Shown one piece after another: positions 40,482-50,671 of a stretch of 64,000 nucleotides of DNA. Both the position numbers and the translations under genes were made by a program. Every line of letters begins with the position of its first letter. Positions within the stretch are counted from its first letter, which is position 1. Origin of the DNA: Pseudonocardiales bacterium (GTDB lineage: Bacteria > Actinomycetota > Actinomycetes > Mycobacteriales > Jatrophihabitantaceae); assembly GCA_003243915.1 (NCBI GenBank), contig QHCC01000113.1, forward strand, positions 5,217-69,216, read 5' to 3'. The notes under the pieces were generated by a model. That model searched no databases. It was not told the DNA's origin and was given only the letters and a program-made list of their open reading frames with translations.

Positions 40482-41114
40482 ATGGAGTCTGCATTCCAGG
40501 GATCGCTTCTCGATCTCAGTGGCGACGCCAAGCCGGCGCCCCTCGACAGCTCAGTGCGGCGCACCGAACTCGCACGCGGGGCATGGCTCGACGTCTGCCC
40601 CGGCTGGCTCGGCGGCGCCGACGCACTGTTTGAGCGGCTGCTGCGGGTCGTGCCGTGGCAGGCCGAGCGCCGCCAGATGTACGAGCGAGTGGTCGACGTG
40701 CCGCGGCTGGTGTGCTTCTACGCCGAGGGCCGCCCACTGCCCGACCCGGCCCTCGACGCGGCGAAGGATGCCCTTGACGCGCACTACGGCGCCAAGCTCG
40801 GCGAACCGTTCGCCACGGCGGGGCTGTGCCTGTACCGCGACGGCAGGGACAGCGTCGCCTGGCACGGCGACACCACCGGACGCAGCCGAACCGAAGACAC
40901 CATGGTGGCGATCATCTCGGTCGGCACGCCGCGCACGCTGGCGCTGCGCCCGCGCGGCGGCGGTGGCTCGACACTGCGCCATGAACTCGGCCACGGCGAC
41001 CTGATCGTGATGGGCGGCAGTTGCCAGCGCACCTGGGAACACGCGGTGCCGAAGACGGCGCGCCCCGCTGGCCAGCGGATCAGTATCCAGTTCCGTACCC
41101 GCGGAGTGCGTTGA
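40482..41114 (+). CDS. Alpha-ketoglutarate-dependent dioxygenase AlkB family
   Basis: CLYRDGRDSVAWHGDTTGRSRTEDTMVAIISVGTPRTLALRPRGGGGSTLRHELGHGDLIVMGGSCQRTWEHAVPKTARPAGQRISIQFR: HxD...H and RxxxxxR. Confidence 0.94.
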   Translation: MESAFQGSLLDLSGDAKPAPLDSSVRRTELARGAWLDVCPGWLGGADALFERLLRVVPWQAERRQMYERVVDVPRLVCFYAEGRPLPDPALDAAKDALDAHYGAKLGEPFATAGLCLYRDGRDSVAWHGDTTGRSRTEDTMVAIISVGTPRTLALRPRGGGGSTLRHELGHGDLIVMGGSCQRTWEHAVPKTARPAGQRISIQFRTRGVR

Positions 41115-41258
41115 TCCACGTCGACGGCTTGGCCCCCGCTTGCCGGGTCGAGCTCGTCGCGGTCGGGCCGGCCTGCGACGAAGCTCGCGGCCAGGTTGAG
41201 GTGATCGCTGCACTCGAACGTGGTAGGCCTCAGCTACCAATCGACTGGGAAAGAGACC

Positions 41259-42392
41259 ATGACCGACGAGCAACGACCGGGCGCCCGTGACGGGGGCTCG
41301 TCTCGCACAGTGGGCGTCGAGGAGGAGTTCCTCCTCGTCAGCAGCGACGCGGATCACCTCGTGGCGGCGGGGGACCGCGTGGCACGACTGGCCCGGGTGT
41401 TGGCCGGCGAGTCAGACGCAGCCGATCACGAGCTGAAGCAGGAGCAGGCCGAGATCGGCTCGAAGCCGTGCTCGTCCCTCGACGACCTTCGCGCCCAGCT
41501 CGTCGCCCGACGCCACGCACTTGCCGCCGCGGCGGCGAGCATGGATGCCCGGGTCGCTGCACTGGCAACCTGCCCGCTCGCCGGACAGTCCTCGACCACT
41601 GAACAACCGCGCTACCGCCGCCTGATCGAACTGGCCGGTCCGGTCGCCGGCGACGAGCAGCTCACCTGTGGCCAGCACGTTCACGTCGGCGTCGCATCCG
41701 ACGAGGAAGCCGTCGCGGCGGTGGACCGTCTTCAGCAATGGCTGCCCACCCTGCGAGCACTCTGTGCGAATTCCCCGTTCTGGCGGGAACGCGACACCGA
41801 ACACGCCAGCTACCGCTCCGTGTTGTGGGACCGCTGGCCGACCGCGGGAGGCACCCAGCCGTTCGGCAGCGCGGCGGCCTACCGCGACACCGTCGAGCGG
41901 TTGATCGCCTCGGGGGCAGCCCTGGACGAGCAGGCGATCTATTTCGACGCCCGTGTGTCGGCCCGCTACCCCACCGTCGAGATCCGGGTGGCCGACGTCA
42001 GCGTCGACGTCGAGCGTGCCGTCGCGATAGCGGCGCTGTGCCGCGCGCTCGTCGACGAGTCGGTGCGACGCTGGCAGCAGGGTGAGCCGGCGCCCTCGAT
42101 CCGGCCGGAATTCCTCCGGGCCGCCGCCTGGACGGCGGGGCGGTCCGGGATGTCCGGCCGCCTGCTCGTGCTGCCAGGCTTTGAGCCGGTCGCGGCCTCC
42201 GACGCCCTCGGCCGCCTCGTCGACTTCGCCCGCCCGGCCCTCGAGCGGTTCGGCGACGGTGACGTCGTCGACGCCGAGCTGGTGCGGGTGCGCTCGTCGG
42301 GGACCGGAGCCGACGAGCAGCGCGCCCTGGTTCGAGCCGGCGCCGACATGCAAGCGCTGACGGCCTGGGCCTGCGATCGCACCACCGCCTGA
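41259..42392 (+). CDS. Carboxylate-amine ligase, YbdK/glutamate-cysteine ligase type 2
   Basis: VGVEEEFLLVSSDADHLVAAGDRV...TCGQHVHVGVASDEEAVAAVDRLQQWLPTLRALCANSPFW. Confidence 0.93.
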   Translation: MTDEQRPGARDGGSSRTVGVEEEFLLVSSDADHLVAAGDRVARLARVLAGESDAADHELKQEQAEIGSKPCSSLDDLRAQLVARRHALAAAAASMDARVAALATCPLAGQSSTTEQPRYRRLIELAGPVAGDEQLTCGQHVHVGVASDEEAVAAVDRLQQWLPTLRALCANSPFWRERDTEHASYRSVLWDRWPTAGGTQPFGSAAAYRDTVERLIASGAALDEQAIYFDARVSARYPTVEIRVADVSVDVERAVAIAALCRALVDESVRRWQQGEPAPSIRPEFLRAAAWTAGRSGMSGRLLVLPGFEPVAASDALGRLVDFARPALERFGDGDVVDAELVRVRSSGTGADEQRALVRAGADMQALTAWACDRTTA

Positions 42393-42423
42393 GCCGAGGG
42401 CAGGCCGTGCGCTCCCGCTGGCC

Positions 42424-43899
42424 CTAGCCGAGGTGGCGAATGTGAGGCCAGAGCTGTGTCCAGGGCAGTCGCGGTGAGCTGCACACGTAGACGGCGCCGC
42501 CTTGCTCGTCGTTGTCCACGTCGATGCCGTTGTCGATGGTGGCGACACGGTGGACGTCCGCGAACCAGCCGCGCAGCGTGTCCTCGGGGTAGCCGACCGC
42601 GACGGCGACGCGAGTGTCCGCCGGCGGTGGGCCGAGGTCCCACAGGCTGTTCTGTCCGCTGTAGGCCGGCACGTCGGTGTCGTGCAACAGCGAGCCGGCT
42701 TCACCGTAGTTCGCGGCGAGCACGATGGTCTTCGCCGGCTGCTGGTCGTACACGCGGGCCACGGTTGCGTTGAACTGTGCCCAGCCGACTGTTTCGCCGG
42801 CGTCGTAGTTGACCGCGACGATCGGGGTGTTGCTCAGATCGGCCGCCGGGACGAGGGGCAGGAACAGCACCGCCGATACAGCCAGGCTGACCACGACGGC
42901 GGTGCCGAGCAGCGCGCGCCGGACCCTGCTGCGGGCCCAGGCGAGGGTGGGGGCCGCGCCGGCCGCGAGCAGCGCGGGAAACAGCCCGGCCAGGTAGTAG
43001 GGCTTGCCGCCGGTGGCGAGGAAGACGACTGCGAGCACGACCCACGCGACAGGGATGCAGCGCCAGGTACGCAGAGCGGCATCGCGCCACAGCCGGATGC
43101 CGCCGAGAATCCACACCGGCGCGAGTAGCGGGCTGACGAGCAGCAGCTGGTAGGGCAGGAACGCCCAGCGGGGCTGGCTCGATCCCGACTGGCCGCGCGC
43201 GATCGCGGTCGACAGCCGCAGCTGCGGCCAGTCGTTGCTCGCCTGCCAGATCAGGTTCGGCAGCCAGAGTGCGAGCGCGATCCCGGCCCCGGTCCAGAGC
43301 CACCGATCGCGCAACGCCTCCCGTGGCCCGGCGACCAGGACGCCGACGGTGAGCGCGAAGAGCAGGAACACGATCAGGGTCTTGATCTCGAGCCCGACCC
43401 CGGCCGCGGTCCCGGCGAGCAGCCAGCTGGTCCCCCCGTCGCGCAACGCGCGCACGATCAGCCAGCTCAGCACCGTCCAGGCGAGCACGTCGTAGGTCGT
43501 CGTCGACATCAGGTGACTCACCGCGGCGAGCACCGCGGACACCGCCATCGCGCCCGCGGCGAGCAGCTGTGCCCCGCGGGCCGCGCCGAACTCGCGCGCG
43601 ATCAGCCCGGTGACGAGCACGATCGCGGCGCCGGCCAGCGCGGATGACAGCCGCAGCACCACCAGCGACCCGTCACCGAGCACGTCGAGGGTGTGGGCGA
43701 GCAGTGGGACCAGCGGCGGCTGGTCGACGTAGCCGAAGGCCGGATGCCCGCCGATCGCGACGAAATAGAACTCGTCACGGTGCAAGCCGTACCCGGCACT
43801 CGTCGCGACGAGCAGTACCGCGTAGGCCAGTGACATCACCCCGAGACCGCGCCACGCGACGGGCTGGCGGTCCCCGGCAGATAAGGTCATACCGGCCAT
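42424..43899 (-). CDS. Family 39 (GT-C) glycosyltransferase, ArnT-like
   Basis: SAGYGLHRDEFYFVAIGGHPAFGYVDQPPLVPLLAHTLDVLGDGSLVVLRLSSALAGAAIVLVTGLIAREFG. Confidence 0.9.
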   Translation of the reverse strand: MAGMTLSAGDRQPVAWRGLGVMSLAYAVLLVATSAGYGLHRDEFYFVAIGGHPAFGYVDQPPLVPLLAHTLDVLGDGSLVVLRLSSALAGAAIVLVTGLIAREFGAARGAQLLAAGAMAVSAVLAAVSHLMSTTTYDVLAWTVLSWLIVRALRDGGTSWLLAGTAAGVGLEIKTLIVFLLFALTVGVLVAGPREALRDRWLWTGAGIALALWLPNLIWQASNDWPQLRLSTAIARGQSGSSQPRWAFLPYQLLLVSPLLAPVWILGGIRLWRDAALRTWRCIPVAWVVLAVVFLATGGKPYYLAGLFPALLAAGAAPTLAWARSRVRRALLGTAVVVSLAVSAVLFLPLVPAADLSNTPIVAVNYDAGETVGWAQFNATVARVYDQQPAKTIVLAANYGEAGSLLHDTDVPAYSGQNSLWDLGPPPADTRVAVAVGYPEDTLRGWFADVHRVATIDNGIDVDNDEQGGAVYVCSSPRLPWTQLWPHIRHLG

Positions 43900-44116
43900 T
43901 CTTACGCGAGATCGATGTCCGAGAAGCGAACCGCCGGATATCGGGCCATGATCGAAATCGCGGCTGCGAGAACCGTCTGATTCTGCGCGTCGAGGAAGTC
44001 ACGGGACAGATTCGCTGCACGGACCGGATGTTCTGCGCCAATCAGATCGTGGCTGCCGTCTCGCAGCGGTTCCTGCGAGGCCGCGTGAAGGCCCCGTAGA
44101 CGCCTACCATCGTCAT

Positions 44117-46360
44117 GTGCTCCGCACGAGCGTGCCGCCGGTCCCGGCCACGGCGCTGATCGGACGCGCGGCCGAGGTCGCAGCCATCCGCGAGTTGCTC
44201 GCCGCCCCGGGAACACGCTTGGTCACGCTGACCGGACCACCCGGAGTCGGGAAGACGCGTCTTGCCCTCGCCGTCGGAGGGGTCTACGACGACGTGGCGT
44301 GGGTCGATCTCGCGCCCGTGCACCAACCACGGCTGGTGATGATCGAGGTCGCGCGCGCACTCGGGCTCTCCCCAGACAGCCCAGCGGCGGTCGACCGGGA
44401 CGTTCTGCTGATCGTCGACAACTGTGAGCACCTCCTCGCCGCCATGCCCGAGCTCGGCGACCTGCTTGCCGCCACGTCACGGCTGCAGGTGCTTGCGACC
44501 AGCCGCGAACGGTTGCGGCTCGCAGCCGAACGCGAGTACGCGGTCCCGCCGCTCCCGATGCCGGTGGACTCGGAGATCGACGACTGGGATCGGCTGCGCT
44601 GCAATCCCGCGGTCGCGATGCTGCTCGCCCGCGCTCCCGCCCACGTCGACCTGAACCGGGATACCGCCCGCGCGCTGGCTGACGTGTGCGTCCGGCTCGA
44701 CGGGCTGCCGCTGGCCATCGAGCTTGCGGCGGCGCGGCTGCGTGTGTTCACGCCGACCGAATTGGCGTTTCGCCTCGAGCGGCGGATGACGGTGCTCACC
44801 GGTGGTGCGCGCGACCTGCCGGAGCGTCATCGCGACCTGCGTGCGGCAATCGCGTGGAGTCACGAGTTGCTCTCCGACCGCGATCGCATCATTTTCCGGC
44901 GGCTGTCGGTGTTCCCCGGCGATTGGACCCTGGCAGCTGCGGAGGCGGTGTGTGCCGAGCCCGACGTGCTGGACGCGGTCGAGTCTCTGCTGGACAAGAG
45001 CATGATTGGTCGCGTCGGCGAAGCAGCCGCCGACGCCCGGTTCACGATGCTCATGAGTCTGCGCGAATACGCGGCGGACCAACTCATCGCGCATGACGAG
45101 GAAATCGTGACGCAGGATCGGCACACCGCGCTGTTCGCCGCACAGGCCGAAGCCTGGGAGCGGACCGTCGGCACTGATACCGAGAACGCCACATGGGCGG
45201 CGATGAGCCGGACTCGTGCGGACCTCCGGATCGCCTTCGAGCACAGCAGGCACGATCCCGGCTCGGCCGCGACCCTCTGGTTGGCCGCGACTCTCGGCTG
45301 GTACCGCTACACGCGCGGAACCCTGGCCGAGGTTCAGCCGCTGCTCGACGTGATCGCGGCCGGCGTTGCCGACGCACCCGCCCACACCGATGCCACAACG
45401 GCGGCCCTGCTCGTGTCTGGTGTCCTCGCGTTCGGCCTCGGCAACGTCGACGCGACCGAACGCGATCTGCTGCGCGTGTCAGCGCTCACCGAGGGCACTG
45501 ACGAGCGCCGGTACGCTGTCGCGCACGCCTTTCTCGGACATGTCGCGCGCGAGCGCGGGCTCCTCGGCGAGGCGGCCGGCTTTTACGCGAGAACGGGCAA
45601 GATCTACGGTCGGCTCGGCAACGATCGCGGCGTCGCGTGGGTCGCGCACGACCTCGGCCTGCTGGCGCTGGAACAGGGCGATCTGAGTGCGGCGGAGGCG
45701 CAGTTGCGCGAAGGGCTGCGCTTGTTCGAGGCACTTGACTACGAGTGGGCGATCGCGGTGTGCGCGTGGGCGCTGGGGACCGTCCTCGTCCGGCGCGGTG
45801 AGCCGGACGAGGCAGGTCGGCTGCTCGACCGTGCGGTGCGGCTGCACGACGCCGTCGGCGACCGGCGCGGCCTGGCACAGTGCCTCGAGGCGCTGGCAGA
45901 GGTCGCCTTCGTCCGCGGTGCCGCGGCCGCGGCCGCCCGGCTGCACGGAGCGGCTCAGGCGCAACGGGACACAGTGGCAGTCCGGCCGACCGACGGGGAG
46001 CGGATCCGGACGGCACACTTCGACGCGCGGCTGACGGCAACGTTGGGCACGGCACAGGCAGACCACGAGCGGCAGGCCGGGCGCACGATGCCGCAGGACG
46101 CCGTCCGCGAACTGGCCGCTCGCATTGCTGGGCCGAGCACGGCTGACCCGGCGCCGACGGTCGAGCTGACCGCACGGCAACACGAGGTCGCCATGCTGGT
46201 CGCAGCCGGCCATACGAACCGCCAGATCGGCCGGGCGCTCGGCATCAGCGAGAAGACCGCCGAGATCCACGTCCACAACATCATGGAGCGCCTCAACGCG
46301 CCGAGCCGTACGGGTATCGCGACCTGGGTAGCCCATCGCGGCCTACAGCCGACCCCATAG
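44117..46360 (+). CDS. LuxR-family regulator with NB-ARC/STAND ATPase and TPR-like region
   Basis: Walker A TGPPGVGKTRLALAVG, VLLIVDNCEHLL, LPLAIELAAARLR; C-terminal HTH LTARQHEVAMLVAAGHTNRQIGRALGISEKTAEIHVHNIMERLNAPSRTGIATWV. Confidence 0.93.
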   Translation: MLRTSVPPVPATALIGRAAEVAAIRELLAAPGTRLVTLTGPPGVGKTRLALAVGGVYDDVAWVDLAPVHQPRLVMIEVARALGLSPDSPAAVDRDVLLIVDNCEHLLAAMPELGDLLAATSRLQVLATSRERLRLAAEREYAVPPLPMPVDSEIDDWDRLRCNPAVAMLLARAPAHVDLNRDTARALADVCVRLDGLPLAIELAAARLRVFTPTELAFRLERRMTVLTGGARDLPERHRDLRAAIAWSHELLSDRDRIIFRRLSVFPGDWTLAAAEAVCAEPDVLDAVESLLDKSMIGRVGEAAADARFTMLMSLREYAADQLIAHDEEIVTQDRHTALFAAQAEAWERTVGTDTENATWAAMSRTRADLRIAFEHSRHDPGSAATLWLAATLGWYRYTRGTLAEVQPLLDVIAAGVADAPAHTDATTAALLVSGVLAFGLGNVDATERDLLRVSALTEGTDERRYAVAHAFLGHVARERGLLGEAAGFYARTGKIYGRLGNDRGVAWVAHDLGLLALEQGDLSAAEAQLREGLRLFEALDYEWAIAVCAWALGTVLVRRGEPDEAGRLLDRAVRLHDAVGDRRGLAQCLEALAEVAFVRGAAAAAARLHGAAQAQRDTVAVRPTDGERIRTAHFDARLTATLGTAQADHERQAGRTMPQDAVRELAARIAGPSTADPAPTVELTARQHEVAMLVAAGHTNRQIGRALGISEKTAEIHVHNIMERLNAPSRTGIATWVAHRGLQPTP

Positions 46361-46447
46361 GGGATTCCCCGTATGTCGCTGCGGCCCGGGCATCCGTAGA
46401 CCGGACGTGAGGCCGCACGAGGCGGTCGCCCGAAGGGGGATGAAGAC

Positions 46448-47497
46448 ATGGACGACGACAAGCTGATGGACTTCCTGCACAAGTTCGTAGGCGATCTCGG
46501 CGCGACGATCACTGCCGGTGGCGTGGTGATCGGGCATGAGCTGGGGCTGTACCGGGCGATGGTGGGCACGCCTGGCACGTCCGACGACTTGGCCCGGCGA
46601 ACGAAGTGCGACCCGCGCTACGTCGCCGAGTGGCTGCGCGGCCAGGCGGCCGGTGGCTACGTCACGTACGAACCCGCAACCGAGACCTACTCGCTCACCG
46701 AGGAGCAGGCGTTCATTCTCGCGAATCCGGACGGGGCGGTGTATGCACCTGGTGCGTTCGTACTCGCGCTGGGTTCGCTTCAGGCCATGGACAAGGTTGT
46801 CGACGCGTTCCGAACCGGAGCGGGCGTCGGCTGGCACGAGCACGACCACGGCGTGTTCGTCGGCTGCGAGCAGTTCTTCCGGCCCGGCTACAACGCGAAC
46901 CTCGTCCCGGCATGGATCCCGGCGCTGAATGGTGTCGAGGCGAAGCTGCGGGCCGGCGCGAAGGTTGCCGACATCGGTTGCGGGCTCGGTGCATCGACGA
47001 TCCTGATGGCCGAGCAGTACCCGAGCACTCAGCTGGCCGGCTACGACTACCACGAGGGCTCGATCGAATTGGCGCGCAAGCGCGCAGCCGACGCTGGCGT
47101 CGCCGAGCGGATCACCTTCGACGTGGCGTCCGCACAGGACTTCCCCGGCACCGGCTACGACCTGGTCGCGACGTTCGACTGCCTGCACGACATGGGCGAC
47201 CCGCTGGGCGCCGCCACGCATATCCGGCAATCGTTGGACGCGGACGGGACCTGGCTGATCGTCGAGCCGTACGCCGGCAATGACGTCACGGAGAACCTGA
47301 ACCCGGTCGGCCGCGTGTACTACGGCTTTTCGATCTTCCTGTGTGTGCCGAATGCGCTGTCACAGCCGGGCGGCTACTCGCTCGGCGCGCAGGCGGGGGA
47401 GCAGGCGATCGCCGATGTCGTCGCGCAGGCCGGCTTCACCCGGTTCCGTCGCGCGTCCGAGACACCGTTCAACATCGTGTACGAAGCCCGGCCCTGA
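46448..47497 (+). CDS. Class I SAM-dependent methyltransferase with N-terminal winged helix
   Basis: AKVADIGCGLGASTILMAEQYPSTQLAGYDYHEGSIELARKRAADAGV...DLVATFDCLHDMGDP. Confidence 0.93.
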   Translation: MDDDKLMDFLHKFVGDLGATITAGGVVIGHELGLYRAMVGTPGTSDDLARRTKCDPRYVAEWLRGQAAGGYVTYEPATETYSLTEEQAFILANPDGAVYAPGAFVLALGSLQAMDKVVDAFRTGAGVGWHEHDHGVFVGCEQFFRPGYNANLVPAWIPALNGVEAKLRAGAKVADIGCGLGASTILMAEQYPSTQLAGYDYHEGSIELARKRAADAGVAERITFDVASAQDFPGTGYDLVATFDCLHDMGDPLGAATHIRQSLDADGTWLIVEPYAGNDVTENLNPVGRVYYGFSIFLCVPNALSQPGGYSLGAQAGEQAIADVVAQAGFTRFRRASETPFNIVYEARP

Positions 47498-47539
47498 CAG
47501 ATGCTGCGCTCGGCGAGCGCGCGCGGGACAGTGGGTCCC

Positions 47540-48436
47540 GTGCGCGCTCGCGAACCGGTCCGTAGCGGCTATGCCGTGCGGTGCGGAGTGCGGTTGTACT
47601 ACGAGGTCTTCGGGGACGGCCCGGTGACTGTGCTGCTGCTGCCCACGTGGGCGATCGTGCATTCGCGGACGTGGAAACTGCAGGTGCCGTACCTGGCGCG
47701 GCATTTCCGGGTGGTGACGTACGACCCACGCGGCAACGGACGATCGGACCGGCCGTCCGACCCGGATGGCTACGCGGACGCCGAACTCGTCGCGGATGCC
47801 CTGGCCGTGCTCGACGAGACCGGGACCGATCGCGCGGTCTGCATCGGTTTGTCGATGGGCGGTCGGGTGCTGCTTCAGCTCGCCGCGGCCCGCCCCGAAC
47901 GAGTCGCCGGCGCGGTGTTCGTCGCCCCCGCGATGCGCATGGACCTGGGCCTGCCCGTCCCGGCGCGCTGGGTGCACCCCTTCGAGGAGGAGCTCGACTC
48001 CTCGGAAGGATGGGCGAAGTACAACGTCCATCACTGGCGGCGCGATCTGGGTGATTTTGCCGAGTTCTTCTTCCGCGAAGTCTTCGCCGAGCCGCACTCG
48101 ACCAAGCAGGTCGACGACGCGGTCGGCTGGGCGCTGCAAACGGACCCCGAGACGCTCGCGGCCACTCATCGGGCGCCGTTCCTCGGCGATGGTTCCGGCA
48201 GGACCGAGCCGACGGTGTCCGACCTGGCCGCGCGGGTCCGGTGTCCTGCCCTGGTGATCCACGGGAGCGTCGACCGGATCGTCGACCACCGCACCGGCCT
48301 CGCTTTGGCCGAGGCGCTCGGCTGCCCGGTCGAGGTCTTCGACGGCGGGGGGCACTGCGTGCACGCACGGCATCCGGTGCGGTTCAACCTGCTCGTCCGG
48401 CAATTCGGCGAGGCGGTGGCTGGTGCGCGCGCGTGA
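47540..48436 (+). CDS. Alpha/beta hydrolase (Ser nucleophile, GLSMG)
   Basis: YDPRGNGRSDRPSDPDGYADAELVADALAVLDETGTDRAVCIGLSMGGRVLL...VIHGSVDRIV...GGGHCVHARHPVRF. Confidence 0.9.
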   Translation: MRAREPVRSGYAVRCGVRLYYEVFGDGPVTVLLLPTWAIVHSRTWKLQVPYLARHFRVVTYDPRGNGRSDRPSDPDGYADAELVADALAVLDETGTDRAVCIGLSMGGRVLLQLAAARPERVAGAVFVAPAMRMDLGLPVPARWVHPFEEELDSSEGWAKYNVHHWRRDLGDFAEFFFREVFAEPHSTKQVDDAVGWALQTDPETLAATHRAPFLGDGSGRTEPTVSDLAARVRCPALVIHGSVDRIVDHRTGLALAEALGCPVEVFDGGGHCVHARHPVRFNLLVRQFGEAVAGARA

Positions 48437-50498
48437 GCCGGACGACACCGGCTATGCCGTTGTCGATGGAGTCCGTACCTACTACGAAGTCTTCGGGACC
48501 GGACCGACCACGCTGCTGATGATGGGCACGTTTCCCGTCGTCGACGGCCGGCAATGGAAGGGCCAGGTGCCCTACCTGGCAAGGCATTTCCGTGTGGTCA
48601 CGTGGGATTCGCGAGGTAACGGCGCGTCCGACCGTCCGGCCGGACCGGACGCGTACGCCGACGAGGTGTACGCACGTGACGCCGCCGCGGTGCTCGACGC
48701 GACGGGGACGGATGCGGCGTTCGTCGTCGCACTGTGCTCGGGCATCAAGTGGTCGCTCCTGATGGCCACGGCCGAGCCAAAGCGAGTACGCGGGCTGGTG
48801 GCGATCGCTCCGGGCGTGCATCCGCTTGCACCCCACCCGCATCCGTTGCAGACCGTCGACCAGCAGCAGTGGTGCGGCGATTTCGCCGGCTGGGTCGACT
48901 ACCACTCCGACGTGCTGCTGCCCGAACCGCACACGTCCAAGGTGTTCGAGGATCTTGTCGGCTGGTCACTGCAAACCGATGCGGAGGTCATCGCCGCCCG
49001 GACGCACGCACCGCTACGGCCCGCGACCGAGGACGCGGCGATCGAGATGTCGCGGGCGCTGACCTGCCCGGTGCTCGTGCTGCATGGCAGCGAAGACAAC
49101 TGCCAGCCGCCCGAACGCGGACGGCGGTTCGCCGAGCTGACCGGTGGCCGGTTCGTCGTCCTCGACGGCGTCGGCCACCTGCCACACGGGCGCCACCCGG
49201 TGCTCGTCAACACGCTGATCAGGGAGTTCGTCGACATGCACACGACGCGATCACCGCAGCGCAGCGCCTGGCTATTCGCACGCGAGCGCAAGCGGCGCGC
49301 GCTGTGGGTGTGCTCGCCGATCGGGCTCGGCCACGTGCTGCGCGACCTCGCCATCGCGCGGTCCCTGCGCGAGCGTGTACCCGATCTCGAGATCGAATGG
49401 CTGGCGCAGCCACCGGTGTCCGGCGTGCTACGGGCGAACGGCGAGATCATCCATCCCGCGAGCGCCGAGCTGGCCTCGGAGTCCGCACACTGGGAGAGCG
49501 AGGCGACGAATCACGACTTGCACGCGTTCTACGCATTCCGTCGCATGGACGAGATCCTCTGCGCCAACTACATGCTCTTCGACGACGTGGTGCGCGAGAC
49601 GCCGTACGACCTGTGGGTTGGCGACGAGGCGTGGGAGGTCGACCACTTCCTGCACGAGAACCCGGAGCGCAAGATCGCGCCGTACGCGTTCCTTACTGAC
49701 GTGACCGGATTCCTACCGATCGATCCGGACAACGACCCGCGCGAGGCGGAACTGTGCGCCGACTACAACTCGGAGATCATCGAACACCTCGACCGGTTCC
49801 CGTACGTGCGCGACCGGTCGATGTTCATCGGCGACTTCGCCGAATTGCCCGACGCGCCGCTTGGTCCCGGCCTGCCGCGCGTGCGGGAATGGTCCGAGCG
49901 GATCTACTCCAGCGTCCCGTACGTCGTGCCGTTCGATCCTGCCGCCTACCGGCGACCGGCAGCGTTGCGCCGCCGCCTCGGCTACGGCACCGGTTACCCC
50001 CTCTACGTCGCCGCGGTGGGAGGCACCGCGGTCGGGCGCGATCTGCTGGAGCTGACCGCCGAAGCGTTCGCGCTGGTACGCGAGGACCAACCCGACGCGC
50101 GCATGGTCATGGTCACCGGGCCGCGCCTGCACGTTGACGAGCTCCCCGACGTCGAGGGTATGGAGAAGCGCGGGTACGTCCCCGAGCTATTCGAGCACCT
50201 GGCCTGCGCGGACGTCGCCGTCGTCCAGGGCGGACTGTCCACGACGATGGAATTGGTCGCCGCGCGGCGTCCGTTCGTGTATTTCCCGCTCGCGAATCAC
50301 TGGGAGCAGCAGCACTTCGTCGCGTACCGGCTCGACCACTACCGCGCGGGCGTCCGGATGCAGTACGCCGCGACGCGTCCCCCGGATCTTGCGGCCGCGA
50401 TGGTCGCGGCGCAGCGGTCGCGTCCGGCCTATCGCGCCGTCCGCCGAGGCGGCGCCGCCAAGGCCGCCGACCAGTTGGCAACGCTGCTACGTCGTTAG
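48423..50498 (+). CDS. Alpha/beta hydrolase-glycosyltransferase fusion (GT1/MGT-like C-terminal half)
   Basis: N-terminal WDSRGNGASDRP...VVALCSGIKWSLL...HGSEDNCQPPERGRRF...GVGHLPHGRHPVLV; C-terminal ALWVCSPIGLGHVLRDLAIARSLRERVPDLEIEWLAQPP...YVPELFEHLACADVAVVQGGLSTTMELVAARRPFVYFPLANHWEQQ. Confidence 0.88.
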   Translation: MRAREPDDTGYAVVDGVRTYYEVFGTGPTTLLMMGTFPVVDGRQWKGQVPYLARHFRVVTWDSRGNGASDRPAGPDAYADEVYARDAAAVLDATGTDAAFVVALCSGIKWSLLMATAEPKRVRGLVAIAPGVHPLAPHPHPLQTVDQQQWCGDFAGWVDYHSDVLLPEPHTSKVFEDLVGWSLQTDAEVIAARTHAPLRPATEDAAIEMSRALTCPVLVLHGSEDNCQPPERGRRFAELTGGRFVVLDGVGHLPHGRHPVLVNTLIREFVDMHTTRSPQRSAWLFARERKRRALWVCSPIGLGHVLRDLAIARSLRERVPDLEIEWLAQPPVSGVLRANGEIIHPASAELASESAHWESEATNHDLHAFYAFRRMDEILCANYMLFDDVVRETPYDLWVGDEAWEVDHFLHENPERKIAPYAFLTDVTGFLPIDPDNDPREAELCADYNSEIIEHLDRFPYVRDRSMFIGDFAELPDAPLGPGLPRVREWSERIYSSVPYVVPFDPAAYRRPAALRRRLGYGTGYPLYVAAVGGTAVGRDLLELTAEAFALVREDQPDARMVMVTGPRLHVDELPDVEGMEKRGYVPELFEHLACADVAVVQGGLSTTMELVAARRPFVYFPLANHWEQQHFVAYRLDHYRAGVRMQYAATRPPDLAAAMVAAQRSRPAYRAVRRGGAAKAADQLATLLRR

Positions 50499-50671
50499 AT
50501 AGCGAGCGGAACGACCTGGTATGCCGCGCTACGTGTGGCGCCCGGTCGGCCATCCCTTGTGACACTGGCCAGGGTCGTGCGTCGACGCCGTTCCCGCCGC
50601 GCCATGCCGGCGAGACCAGTAAACGTCGACAGCACAGATCCGGCGATCACAGACGTCGTGGATCACACCGG

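Noticed and set aside
43902-44110. Protein-like minus-strand tail QEPLRDGSHDLIGAEHPVRAANLSRDFLDAQNQTVLAAAISIMARYPAVRFSDIDLA
   Set aside because: Codon choice looks partly coding, but there is no good start and no family I recognise; it may be a gene remnant, insufficient to call.
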